Source: Pacificispira spongiicola
GTDB lineage: Bacteria > Pseudomonadota > Alphaproteobacteria > UBA8366 > Aestuariispiraceae
Direction: 5' to 3'
DNA: 64,000 nt
Assembly (NCBI RefSeq): GCF_012926505.1
Contig: NZ_JABBNT010000001.1
Span: 434,001 to 498,000 of the forward strand
Shown here: piece after piece, positions 42,409 to 50,370 of the stretch
How the letters are laid out: each line of letters starts with the position of its first letter
Position numbering within the stretch: position 1 is the first letter of the stretch
The notes under the pieces: generated by a model
Seen by the model: the letters and a program-made list of their open reading frames with translations, nothing else
Told to the model about the DNA's origin: nothing
The model's database searches: none
Position numbers and translations under genes: made by a program

Positions 42409-43766
42409 GCACCACGGATGCGACGAAGGAAATTGTCGGTCATCATCGAATCATCGTCATCGACGACGACCGGGAAATGCGGGATTCGCTGTCGCATCTG
42501 CTGGCAAAGGCAGGCTGGCGGGTGGAAGCCCTGACCGACGCCAGCGAGGCGGAGGCCCGCATGGCCGCCTTCCAGCCGGACGTTGTCCTGTCGGATGTGC
42601 GCATGCCCGGCCTGTCGGGCTTGGACCTGCTGCGCAGCCTCGCCGGGACCGCTGCGCCGCCGGTCGTCCTGATATCCGCCCACGGCGATATCCCGATGGC
42701 GGTGGAGGCCATGCGCGACGGGGCCTATAGCTTCCTGGAAAAGCCCTTCGACCCGAGACGGCTGTTGACCGCGCTGCGTCACGCGGCGGAGCAATATCGC
42801 CTGCGTCAGGACACGACCCGTTTGCGGGCGCGGCTGGCGCATCTGAGCGATCTGGACCGCGTGTTGCTGGGCGATTCCAAATCGATCCAGGATCTGCGCG
42901 CCGATATCCTGGACCTCAGCGAGACCGCGGCGACGGTGATGCTGTTGGGGGAAACCGGTACGGGCAAGGAACTGGTCGCCCGCGCCCTGCATGATTTGAG
43001 CCCCCGCGCCGCCGGTCCCTTCATCGCGCTGAACTGCGCCGCGATATCCGAAGGACGGTTCGAGGAAATGATGTTCGGCCAGTCCGAGGGCCATCCGGGC
43101 ACCCTGGCCGGCGCGGATGGCGGGACCCTGTTCCTGGACGAGATCGGCACCTGCCCCCTGCCCGCGCAGGCAAAACTGCTGCGCGCCATCGAAACGCGGG
43201 AATTCCTGCCCGTCGGCGCGACGGTGCCCATGCAGTCTGATTTCCGGATCGTATCGGCGTCGAACGAGCGCTTGGATTCCGCCGTGGCGGACGGCAAGTT
43301 CCGCGAGGACTTGCTCTATCGTCTGAATACAGTGGTGCTGTCGCTGCCGCCCTTGCGCGACCGCCGCGATGATATCCCGCTTCTGTATCAGCATTTCGCC
43401 GCCGAATATGCGGCCCTGTTCGAAATCGACCCGCCGGAATTGTCGCCCGAAGACATGGCTTCCTTGTTGTCCCACGATTGGCCCGGCAATGTGCGGGAAC
43501 TGCGTCATGTCGCCGAACGCCGTGTCCTTGCCGCCCGGCGCGGGCGCGGATCGGTCGCGGGCGCGATCTCCCTGGATGGCGACAGCGTGGAGGTACCAGA
43601 AACCCTGCGGGAGGCGGTCGCGTCCTTTGAACGTCAATTGATCGCCAAGGCCATTCAGACCCATAAGGGCCGCATGGACGACGCCGCCGAGGCGCTGGGA
43701 ATCGGACGGCGGACTCTGAACGAGAAAATTGTTAAGCTGGGCCTGAACAAAGCGGAACTGATTTAG
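42405..43766 (+). CDS. dctD: DctD-like response regulator lacking the GAFTGA loop
   Basis: This 453-residue NtrC-family regulator has a receiver with Asp64 (VVLSDVRMPG), an AAA+ domain with Walker A GETGTGKE (182-189) and Walker B GGTLFLDEI (239-247), and a Fis-type C-terminal helix-turn-helix (DDAAEALGIGRRTLNEKI). Between FG (224-225) and Walker B, where relatives carry GAFTGA and about 21 residues, it has only about 13 (QSEGHPGTLAGAD). The sigma-54 contact loop is therefore missing, and it may act through sigma-70 RNA polymerase. It forms a pair with the upstream DctB-like kinase. Confidence 0.88.
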   Translation: MSTTDATKEIVGHHRIIVIDDDREMRDSLSHLLAKAGWRVEALTDASEAEARMAAFQPDVVLSDVRMPGLSGLDLLRSLAGTAAPPVVLISAHGDIPMAVEAMRDGAYSFLEKPFDPRRLLTALRHAAEQYRLRQDTTRLRARLAHLSDLDRVLLGDSKSIQDLRADILDLSETAATVMLLGETGTGKELVARALHDLSPRAAGPFIALNCAAISEGRFEEMMFGQSEGHPGTLAGADGGTLFLDEIGTCPLPAQAKLLRAIETREFLPVGATVPMQSDFRIVSASNERLDSAVADGKFREDLLYRLNTVVLSLPPLRDRRDDIPLLYQHFAAEYAALFEIDPPELSPEDMASLLSHDWPGNVRELRHVAERRVLAARRGRGSVAGAISLDGDSVEVPETLREAVASFERQLIAKAIQTHKGRMDDAAEALGIGRRTLNEKIVKLGLNKAELI

Positions 43767-43768
43767 CC

Positions 43769-43848
43769 CTGCGGAAATCCGCAGAGTCAAAACCGCCCCC
43801 CGGCGGATTTCTTCATGGTTCGCCGAAACCGTCGTCAGTATGGTTTCG
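43769..43848. promoter_or_regulatory. Inverted repeats upstream of dctP
   Basis: CTGCGG-AAAT-CCGCAG (hairpin, 43769-43784) follows the dctD stop directly and has no T-run. Further on, CGAAACC (43824-43830) and GGTTTCG (43842-43848) form inverted arms 11 bases apart, with a related GGTTCG (43817-43822) beside them. The latter pair is a good candidate binding site for the DctD-like protein. No -24/-12 sigma-54 element was found in this 131-base gap. A strong AGGGAGGA ribosome-binding site precedes dctP. Confidence 0.45.
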
Positions 43849-43897
43849 ATAAGAAAAGTTCCAAAATCGGTATCTGTATCTCTAGAGGGAGGATCTC

Positions 43898-44908
43898 ATG
43901 AAATCCAAGATGATGGGCGTCGCCGTGTCGGCGCTGATGATTACCGCATTCACCGGCGAGGCCCTGGCCACGGAATGGAACGTGTCCCTGTGGGGCAAGC
44001 GCCGCGCCTTCACCGAAAACGTCGAAAAGATCGCCGAACTGGTGAAGGAAAAGACCAACGGCGAATTCACGCTGAATCTGTCCTATGGCGGTCTGGCGAA
44101 GAACAAGGAAAACCTGGACGGCATTTCCATCGGCGCTTTCGAAATGGCGCAGTTCTGCGCCGGTTATCACGCCGATAAAAACCCGTCCCTGACGGTTCTG
44201 GAACTGCCCTTCCTGGGTGTCGGCAGCCTGGAACAGGAAATTCAGGTGTCGCAGACGCTGTACGCCCATCCGGCGGTGGTCGCCGATCTGGCGCGTTGGA
44301 ACGCCACGTTGCTGATGCCGACCCCGATGCCGCAGTACAATATCGTCGGCAGCGGCGACGCGCCGAAGAAACTGGCGGATTTCGCGGGCATGACCGTCCG
44401 CGCGACCGGTGGGATCGGTGAGGCGATGGAAGCCCTGGGCGCCGTCCCGACTTCCATGACCGCCAGCGAAGTGCGTCAGGCCATGGATAGCGGCGTCATC
44501 AAGGCCGCGTCCTTCGCGCCGCATGCCCATATGGCCTTCGGTACCGTCGAAAACGCCACCTGGTGGACGACCAACCTGAACCCCGGCACGGTCAATTGCC
44601 CGGTCGTCGTGAACACCGACGCGCTGAACGCCCTGTCGGATTCGGAACGCGAGGCGCTGTTGGGCTCCGTCGACGAAGCGCTGGCCTTCTATGTTCAGAA
44701 CTACAACGAAAAGACCATGGTGAAGTGGTATCCGCTTCTGGAAGAAAAAGGCATCGAGCAGATCACCTACGATCCGGCCGCCATTGCCGATCTGAAGGAA
44801 AAAGTCGCCGGTCCGGCCGCCAAGGCCTGGATCGAGGAAAATGCGGCGCGCGGTCTGCCCGCCCAAGAGCTTTACGACCTGGTCGTAAGCACCGTCGCCG
44901 GTAGCTAA
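43898..44908 (+). CDS. dctP: TRAP transporter solute-binding protein (DctP family)
   Basis: This 336-residue periplasmic binding protein has a signal peptide ending near GEALA (residues 1-24), VKEKTNGEFTLNLSYGGLAK, and the ligand-binding MTVRATGGIGEAMEALGAVP segment with the conserved Arg that holds a substrate carboxylate. It delivers an organic acid to the DctQM membrane subunits. The adjacent DctBD-like pair suggests a dicarboxylate, but many related proteins bind other carboxylates. A stem-loop follows its stop and would make it more abundant than the membrane parts. Confidence 0.92.
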   Translation: MKSKMMGVAVSALMITAFTGEALATEWNVSLWGKRRAFTENVEKIAELVKEKTNGEFTLNLSYGGLAKNKENLDGISIGAFEMAQFCAGYHADKNPSLTVLELPFLGVGSLEQEIQVSQTLYAHPAVVADLARWNATLLMPTPMPQYNIVGSGDAPKKLADFAGMTVRATGGIGEAMEALGAVPTSMTASEVRQAMDSGVIKAASFAPHAHMAFGTVENATWWTTNLNPGTVNCPVVVNTDALNALSDSEREALLGSVDEALAFYVQNYNEKTMVKWYPLLEEKGIEQITYDPAAIADLKEKVAGPAAKAWIEENAARGLPAQELYDLVVSTVAGS

Positions 44909-44923
44909 GGCGAACCCCGACTT

Positions 44924-44960
44924 GGCGCCGGTTCCGCAAGGGGCCGGCGCCGTTCTTCTT
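44924..44960 (+). terminator. Intercistronic terminator/attenuator between dctP and dctQ
   Basis: GGCGCCGG (44924-44931) pairs with CCGGCGCC (44944-44951), followed by a T-rich stretch. It lies between co-oriented transporter genes, so partial read-through probably sets a high ratio of binding protein to permease. Confidence 0.75.
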
Positions 44961-44978
44961 TTATAAGCGGAGCGCGCC

Positions 44979-45647
44979 ATGGCCGGCCATGCGTCCATCC
45001 TGTCCGACGACAGTCTGATCAGTCGAATCGACAGAACTTTCTTCAAGCTGGAAACCTTCCTGGCCCTGATCGGTGGATTGGCGGTCTTTTCGCTGATGCT
45101 GCTGGCGGTCGCCAGTGTCGGGGGACGGAATTTCTTCAACCAGCCCCTGCCCGGCTATGTCGATTGGATCGAACAGTTCATGCCGTTGATCGCCTTTGTC
45201 GGCGTCGCCTATTGCCAGCGGTTGGGTGGGCATATCCGCATGGACATCGTCGTCAGCCGCCTGAAAGGGCGCGGGCTCTGGGCCGCCGAATTCGTTTCGA
45301 CCATGCTGATGCTGATCATCATGATCCTGCTGGTCTGGGGAAGCTGGGCGCATTTCGAACGGTCTTTCGATTTCAATGCGCCGCTATGGAGCCGCGATTC
45401 CAGTCTGGATATCCGGTTGCCGCTGTGGCCGGCGAAGCTTCTGGCGCCTTTTGCCTTTTCCATCCTGTGCGTGCGGCTGACCCTGCATGCCTGGGGCTAT
45501 GGTCGTGCCTTCCTGCGCGGCGATGCGGAACCGGTCGCGGTGCCGCTGGTCGAGGATGCGGCAACCCAAGCCGCGCACGAGGCAGAAGCCGTGTCGGGCT
45601 TCGAAGAAGAAATCAGCGCTGCGGGAACGGATAAGTCCAATGGATAG
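44979..45647 (+). CDS. dctQ: TRAP transporter small permease (DctQ family)
   Basis: This 222-residue membrane protein has four predicted helices, as in DctQ, with the family segment NFFNQPLPGYVDWIEQFMPLIAFVGVAYCQRLGGHIRMDI. It also has a long C-terminal cytoplasmic tail rich in Glu and Ala (about residues 185-222). It pairs with DctM to form the membrane unit. The stop overlaps the dctM ATG by eight bases, so translation is coupled. Confidence 0.9.
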   Translation: MAGHASILSDDSLISRIDRTFFKLETFLALIGGLAVFSLMLLAVASVGGRNFFNQPLPGYVDWIEQFMPLIAFVGVAYCQRLGGHIRMDIVVSRLKGRGLWAAEFVSTMLMLIIMILLVWGSWAHFERSFDFNAPLWSRDSSLDIRLPLWPAKLLAPFAFSILCVRLTLHAWGYGRAFLRGDAEPVAVPLVEDAATQAAHEAEAVSGFEEEISAAGTDKSNG

Positions 45648-47049
45648 TATCGAAATCGGCCTGTTCGTTACCGGCGGTCTGCTGGTCATGGTGTTGATCG
45701 GCGTGCGCGTGGCCTTTGCCGCCGCCATCGCCGGTCTGGTCGGCCTCGTCTGGATTTTCTGGGCGAAGAAAGGCTACGATGCCAGCGCCTTTTTCTGGGC
45801 CCTGTCGGTCGCGGTGAAAACCGCCGGACAGGTGCCGCATTCCAAGGTCGCGTCCCAGGCGCTGTCCCTGATTCCGGCCTTCATTCTGATCGGCTATCTG
45901 GCCTATTACGCCGGTCTGACAAAGGCCCTGTTCGAAGCGGCCAAACGCTGGGTCGGCTGGCTGCCGGGCGGGCTGGGCGTGTCCACGGTTTTCGCAACCG
46001 CCGGGTTCGCCGCCGTGTCCGGCGCATCCGTTGCGACATCCGCCGTGTTCGCGCGCATCGCCATCCCGGAAATGCTGGCCATCGGCTATGACAAGAAGTT
46101 CGCGGCGGGCGTCGTCGCCTGCGCCGGAACGCTGGCCTCCCTGATCCCGCCGTCGGCGATCCTGGTCATCTATGCCATCATCGTGGAACAGGATGTCGGA
46201 TCGCTGCTGCTGGCGGGTTTCCTGCCGGGTGCGTTCTCCGCCGTCATCTACGCCATGCTCGTCATCGGACTGGCCGTGACCTTCAAGAAGCTGGGGCCGC
46301 CGGTCACCGGCTTCACCTGGAAGGAACGTTTCGCCTCCCTGCCCGGCGCATCGCCGATCTTCATGGTCGTCGCGATCATCATTCTGTTCATCTACAACCC
46401 GTTCGGCGGCGATGCCTGGGGCACCCCGACCGAAGGCGGCGCGATCGGCGCCTTCCTGATCTTCCTGATCGCCTTGGCGCGGGGCATGCGCTGGCCGCAG
46501 TTCAAGGATTCCCTGCTGGAAACCGCAAAACTGTCGGTCATGATCTTCACGATCATCTGGGGCGTTCTGATCTATGTCCGCTTCCTGGGTTTCGCGGACC
46601 TGCCGGGGACTTTCGCGGATTGGATTTCATCCCTGCATCAAAGCCCGATGCTGACCCTCGTCCTGATCCTACTGGCCTATGCGGTCCTGGGCATGTTCAT
46701 GGACGCGATCGGGATGTTGCTGTTGACCCTTCCGGTCGTCTTCCCGGCGATTATCGCCCTGAACGGCGGCGAGGGCGTGTCGGCGGCGGACAGCGCCTTC
46801 GGCATGGATTCGGTCAGTTGCGCGATCTGGTTCGGCATCATCGTCGTGAAGATGGCGGAACTTTGTTTGATCACGCCCCCCATCGGATTGAACTGCTTCG
46901 TGGTCGCGGGCGTGCGTCCGGATATCTCCGTTCAGGAAGTCTTCCGGGGGGCCTTCCCGTTCTTCATCGCGGATGCGCTGACCATCGCGGGTCTGATCGC
47001 CTTCCCCGCGATCACGCTCTATCTACCGGGATTGTTACTGGGGAACTGA
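45640..47049 (+). CDS. dctM: TRAP transporter large permease (DctM family)
   Basis: This 469-residue protein with about twelve hydrophobic segments drives sodium-coupled uptake with DctQ and DctP. Family landmarks are GFAAVSGASVATSAVFARIAI, ACAGTLASLIPPSAILVIYA and LCLITPPIGLNCFVVAGV. I chose the ATG at 45640, within the dctQ tail, because it begins the first helix; the longer open frame upstream is out-of-frame coding of dctQ. It ends seven bases before the convergent transglutaminase gene. Confidence 0.93.
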   Translation: MDSIEIGLFVTGGLLVMVLIGVRVAFAAAIAGLVGLVWIFWAKKGYDASAFFWALSVAVKTAGQVPHSKVASQALSLIPAFILIGYLAYYAGLTKALFEAAKRWVGWLPGGLGVSTVFATAGFAAVSGASVATSAVFARIAIPEMLAIGYDKKFAAGVVACAGTLASLIPPSAILVIYAIIVEQDVGSLLLAGFLPGAFSAVIYAMLVIGLAVTFKKLGPPVTGFTWKERFASLPGASPIFMVVAIIILFIYNPFGGDAWGTPTEGGAIGAFLIFLIALARGMRWPQFKDSLLETAKLSVMIFTIIWGVLIYVRFLGFADLPGTFADWISSLHQSPMLTLVLILLAYAVLGMFMDAIGMLLLTLPVVFPAIIALNGGEGVSAADSAFGMDSVSCAIWFGIIVVKMAELCLITPPIGLNCFVVAGVRPDISVQEVFRGAFPFFIADALTIAGLIAFPAITLYLPGLLLGN

Positions 47050-47056
47050 CTGCGGT

Positions 47057-47947
47057 TCAGGCGGGGATGGCGTCCAGCGGGACGACGTCCACCGCCTGTT
47101 CGCTGCTCTGATCGCCATAGGTCCGCATCACGCCCTTCACCGGCGATACGTCCGAATAGTCCCGGCCACGGGCGACGACGATATGGTCCTGGCCGACCGT
47201 CAGCGCATTGGTTGGGTCGTATTCGACCCAGCCGGTTTCCTGACCGCACCAGACCCGGACCCAGGCATGCATCGCATCGGCGCCCTCCAGCCGCTGCTTA
47301 CCTTCCGGCGGTATCGTGCGCAGGAAGCCGCTGGTATAAGCGGCGGGAATACCGATCCCACGCAGGGCCGATATCATGATATGGCTAAAATCCTGACACA
47401 CCCCGTGGCGGCGTTGGAAAGCCTCCGTCGGCGGCGTGTCGACCGTCGTCGCCCCCGCATCGAACCGCATTTCCCGATGCAACTGCCGTCCGACCGTCTC
47501 CGCAATTTCCCGAACCGTCTTATTGGGATCCGCCAAGGCGCGGGCAAAGGCCGTGATGTCGGGGTCGATCGGTACGCGCGGTGACGCGCCCAGGAAATGA
47601 TGCGGCGCCCAGGGCGACAGATCGCGAATGTCGGACAGCTCTCGCGGCATGCCGGACAGGGGCGGCGACATATCCAGACGCGGCGGGGTCGCCAACCGCT
47701 CGACCCGCGCTTCCACCCGGAATTCGATCTTCTCATGCGCGCTGCGATAGCCGACCTCGGTCGTCCCGTTGCCGAAGAAGTCGATCCTGTCGGTGCGTTC
47801 CTCCGGCCTAGGAGTCGGGGTCAGCACGCCGACGATTACCCGTTGTTCCCCCGGTAGATCGGCGGGCATCAAACGCAAGAGATGGCGCCCGGCATCGGTC
47901 GGGTAATCGTAGCTATAGGTGATGCGTACCCCGATGTCGTACAGCAT
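47057..47947 (-). CDS. Transglutaminase-like protein of the ATP-grasp/alpha-E cluster
   Basis: This 296-residue protein has an N-terminal beta-rich domain (ITYSYDYPTDAGRHLLRLMP) and a transglutaminase-like papain fold with an intact triad: Cys in HGVCQDFSH, His in AMHAWVRVW and Asp in GWVEYDPTNAL. It is the small transglutaminase partner found with circularly permuted ATP-grasp and alpha-E proteins. It probably cleaves or transfers an amide bond on a peptide product of the cluster. It is six bases after the ATP-grasp gene. Confidence 0.88.
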   Translation of the reverse strand: MLYDIGVRITYSYDYPTDAGRHLLRLMPADLPGEQRVIVGVLTPTPRPEERTDRIDFFGNGTTEVGYRSAHEKIEFRVEARVERLATPPRLDMSPPLSGMPRELSDIRDLSPWAPHHFLGASPRVPIDPDITAFARALADPNKTVREIAETVGRQLHREMRFDAGATTVDTPPTEAFQRRHGVCQDFSHIMISALRGIGIPAAYTSGFLRTIPPEGKQRLEGADAMHAWVRVWCGQETGWVEYDPTNALTVGQDHIVVARGRDYSDVSPVKGVMRTYGDQSSEQAVDVVPLDAIPA

Positions 47948-47953
47948 GGCCGC

Positions 47954-50368
47954 CTACTTGAAATAAGAGCCGGTGACGGTATTCGAAACGTCCGCGATTT
48001 CGCCCCACAGGGACAAAAGCCTGTCCGTGTCCAAATCGCCGGGCCTCAACACCGTCACCGCCGTATGAACCTTCAGGATCGCGCGCGACAGATCAGACAG
48101 TTGGCCGTTGATTTCCGATCCGGGAAGTTCGGCGACAAGGTCCTTCACGACCTCCAACTGATACAGGACCGAGCGCGGGTTCTTGGCGTCCAGGGCCAAA
48201 AGGTCGATCACCGTATCGCGGTTGGTCGACACGCTGTAACGGCGGCGATGGGAAATGACGCTGTCGCCTACTTCCACGGCAAGGTCCATCGACCCTTCCG
48301 GCGCCGCCGGGTCGGCGAAGCGTGCCAGAATGGAGGTCATCGCCATCGCGCGCTCCAGCGCCCGCCCGGTGCTGAGGAACCGCCATCCCATGAAACGGTA
48401 CATATTTTCGTGGACGAGGCCGTAGAACCCGCTGATCTTGCGCAGCAGGATTCCCATCGCCTCCGCGACCTCATCGCCGGATATCGCGGGCCCCGATGCC
48501 AGCGAGGCGGAAAGACTGTCCGCCGTGTCTTTCAGGTCTTCCAGCGCCGCCCAGCCGTCGACGGAAAACCGATCGCGCACGCGACTGGCGCTGACTACCG
48601 CCGAGTCCAGGGTGTTGCGCAGACCGTCCGGCACCCCGACGGCAGGATCGATTTCCAACAGTTCCAACTGATCCGCAATCGTCCGCACCAGCGGCGCATC
48701 CGCCCGCGGATTTTCCAGAGTGCGGATATGATAGGCGCGCAGCAGCCGCATGACGCCTTCCGCGCGCTCGACATACCGGCCCATCCAATACAGGTTGTCC
48801 GCAGACCGGCTGGGCAGGATACCCGGCTGACTGCGCGTGAAGGTCTGATCCGGCGGGGTCAGGGTCGTGTCGCGATCAACCCGATTGTCACTGTGAATCC
48901 AGACATCGGCGACGGACCCCCCTTGCTGCAACGCGATCGCCGTCGCATCCACCGACCGGCCGATGCGGGCATAGCCGCCATGCATGACCTCCCATCCGGT
49001 TTCCGTCCGGACCATGAAGACACGCAGGCTCATCGGGCGCGGCATCAACCGACCGTCGACGAAGACAGGCGTGGTCGACAGTTTGACCGCCTCCTGCCCC
49101 ACCATGCCCCTGCCCAGCGCAGCGAAGGCTGCATCGTCGAGTGCGCCCGGATCGATCGTCTGCCCCCCGGCAACGATGGGTTCGTCCGCCTCGAACAGCG
49201 GGCGTGTGGAAAAGGCGGGGCCGATGCTCATCCGCTCGAACTGACTGCGCACATGCGCGCGTTCGGCATCGTGTCCGCACCACCAGGTCGCAATGTTCGG
49301 CAGGCGGAGCGATTCACCGCGCAGCGCCTGACAGATGCGCGGCAGGAAGGCCAGGAAGGCACGGGTCTGCAAAACGCCGCTGCCCAGCGCATTGACGAGG
49401 CTGACATTGCCCTGCCGAACCGCGCCGACAAGGCCGGGCGTGCCCAATCGGGACGTGTCGTTCAGTTCCAACGGATCGGCATAGGCCGCGTCCAGACGCC
49501 GCCACAACACGCTGACCGGTTTCAATCCCGCCACTGTACGAACCATGACCTGCCCGCGTTCGACGGTCAGGTCCTCGCCTTCCAGCAGCATGAAGCCCAG
49601 ATACCGGGCGATATAGGCGTGTTCGTAATAGACGTCGTTCAACAGGCCCGGCGTCAGGATCGCGACGCGCCCATCGGCATCCCCGCGCAGGCCCAACAAC
49701 GCCCCCCGGAAAGTTCGGAAGAAGCTCGCGAGGCGATGGATATTGGCGTCGGCGAAGAAGTCGGAAAAGACGCGCCGCGTCGCCACCCGGTTTTCCAAGG
49801 CGAAGCCCAGACCGGACGGCGCCTGGGTACGGTCGCCCAGCACCCACCAATTGCCGTCCGGCCCACGCCCCAGATCGAAAGCCAGATAATGCAGGAAATG
49901 GCCGGATCGCGGCTGCACGCCGATCAGAGGTCTCAGCCATTCGGGATTTTCCGCCACCAGCGCCGCCGGTAGATGGCCATCCGCCACCAATCGGGCGGGG
50001 CCGTAAAGGTCCGCCACGACGGCTTCCAACAATTCCGCGCGCTGCTTCAACCCGTCGGCAATTTCCGAGAATTCGGAATCGTGCAACACGACCGGCATAT
50101 GGCTCAACGGCCAATCCCGCTCTGACGGTCCGGACGGATCATATTGCCGGAAGAACACCCCCGCATCGCGGAGATACTGATCCCCGCGCGCGAAACGGCG
50201 AGACAAGTCTTCCGGCGTCAGGCGGGAAATGTGATCGACGAAGGGCCGCCAGGACGGTCGGACCGCGCCCGACGCATCGATCAGCTCGTCGGACACGCCG
50301 GGGATCGTCGAATAGTCACTGATCGGATCACGGATCGGCATGGACGGCGCGGTTTGTTGGGGGGACAT
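47954..50368 (-). CDS. Circularly permuted ATP-grasp fused to alpha-E domain
   Basis: This 804-residue fusion has an N-terminal circularly permuted ATP-grasp ligase (to about residue 480; DGRVAILTPGLLNDVYYEHAY and LSLVNALGSGVLQTRAFLAFLP are typical) and a C-terminal helical alpha-E domain (from about 515; SRSADNLYWMGRYVERAEGV). In many genomes these are two separate neighbouring genes. The family is predicted to make amide bonds, and the product is unknown. It is two bases downstream of the large transglutaminase gene, forming a three-gene unit. Confidence 0.88.
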   Translation of the reverse strand: MSPQQTAPSMPIRDPISDYSTIPGVSDELIDASGAVRPSWRPFVDHISRLTPEDLSRRFARGDQYLRDAGVFFRQYDPSGPSERDWPLSHMPVVLHDSEFSEIADGLKQRAELLEAVVADLYGPARLVADGHLPAALVAENPEWLRPLIGVQPRSGHFLHYLAFDLGRGPDGNWWVLGDRTQAPSGLGFALENRVATRRVFSDFFADANIHRLASFFRTFRGALLGLRGDADGRVAILTPGLLNDVYYEHAYIARYLGFMLLEGEDLTVERGQVMVRTVAGLKPVSVLWRRLDAAYADPLELNDTSRLGTPGLVGAVRQGNVSLVNALGSGVLQTRAFLAFLPRICQALRGESLRLPNIATWWCGHDAERAHVRSQFERMSIGPAFSTRPLFEADEPIVAGGQTIDPGALDDAAFAALGRGMVGQEAVKLSTTPVFVDGRLMPRPMSLRVFMVRTETGWEVMHGGYARIGRSVDATAIALQQGGSVADVWIHSDNRVDRDTTLTPPDQTFTRSQPGILPSRSADNLYWMGRYVERAEGVMRLLRAYHIRTLENPRADAPLVRTIADQLELLEIDPAVGVPDGLRNTLDSAVVSASRVRDRFSVDGWAALEDLKDTADSLSASLASGPAISGDEVAEAMGILLRKISGFYGLVHENMYRFMGWRFLSTGRALERAMAMTSILARFADPAAPEGSMDLAVEVGDSVISHRRRYSVSTNRDTVIDLLALDAKNPRSVLYQLEVVKDLVAELPGSEINGQLSDLSRAILKVHTAVTVLRPGDLDTDRLLSLWGEIADVSNTVTGSYFK

Positions 50369-50370
50369 GA

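Noticed and set aside
47882-49972. 696-codon open frame opposite the ATP-grasp gene
   Set aside because: Antisense shadow of the ATP-grasp/alpha-E gene with no coherent domain.
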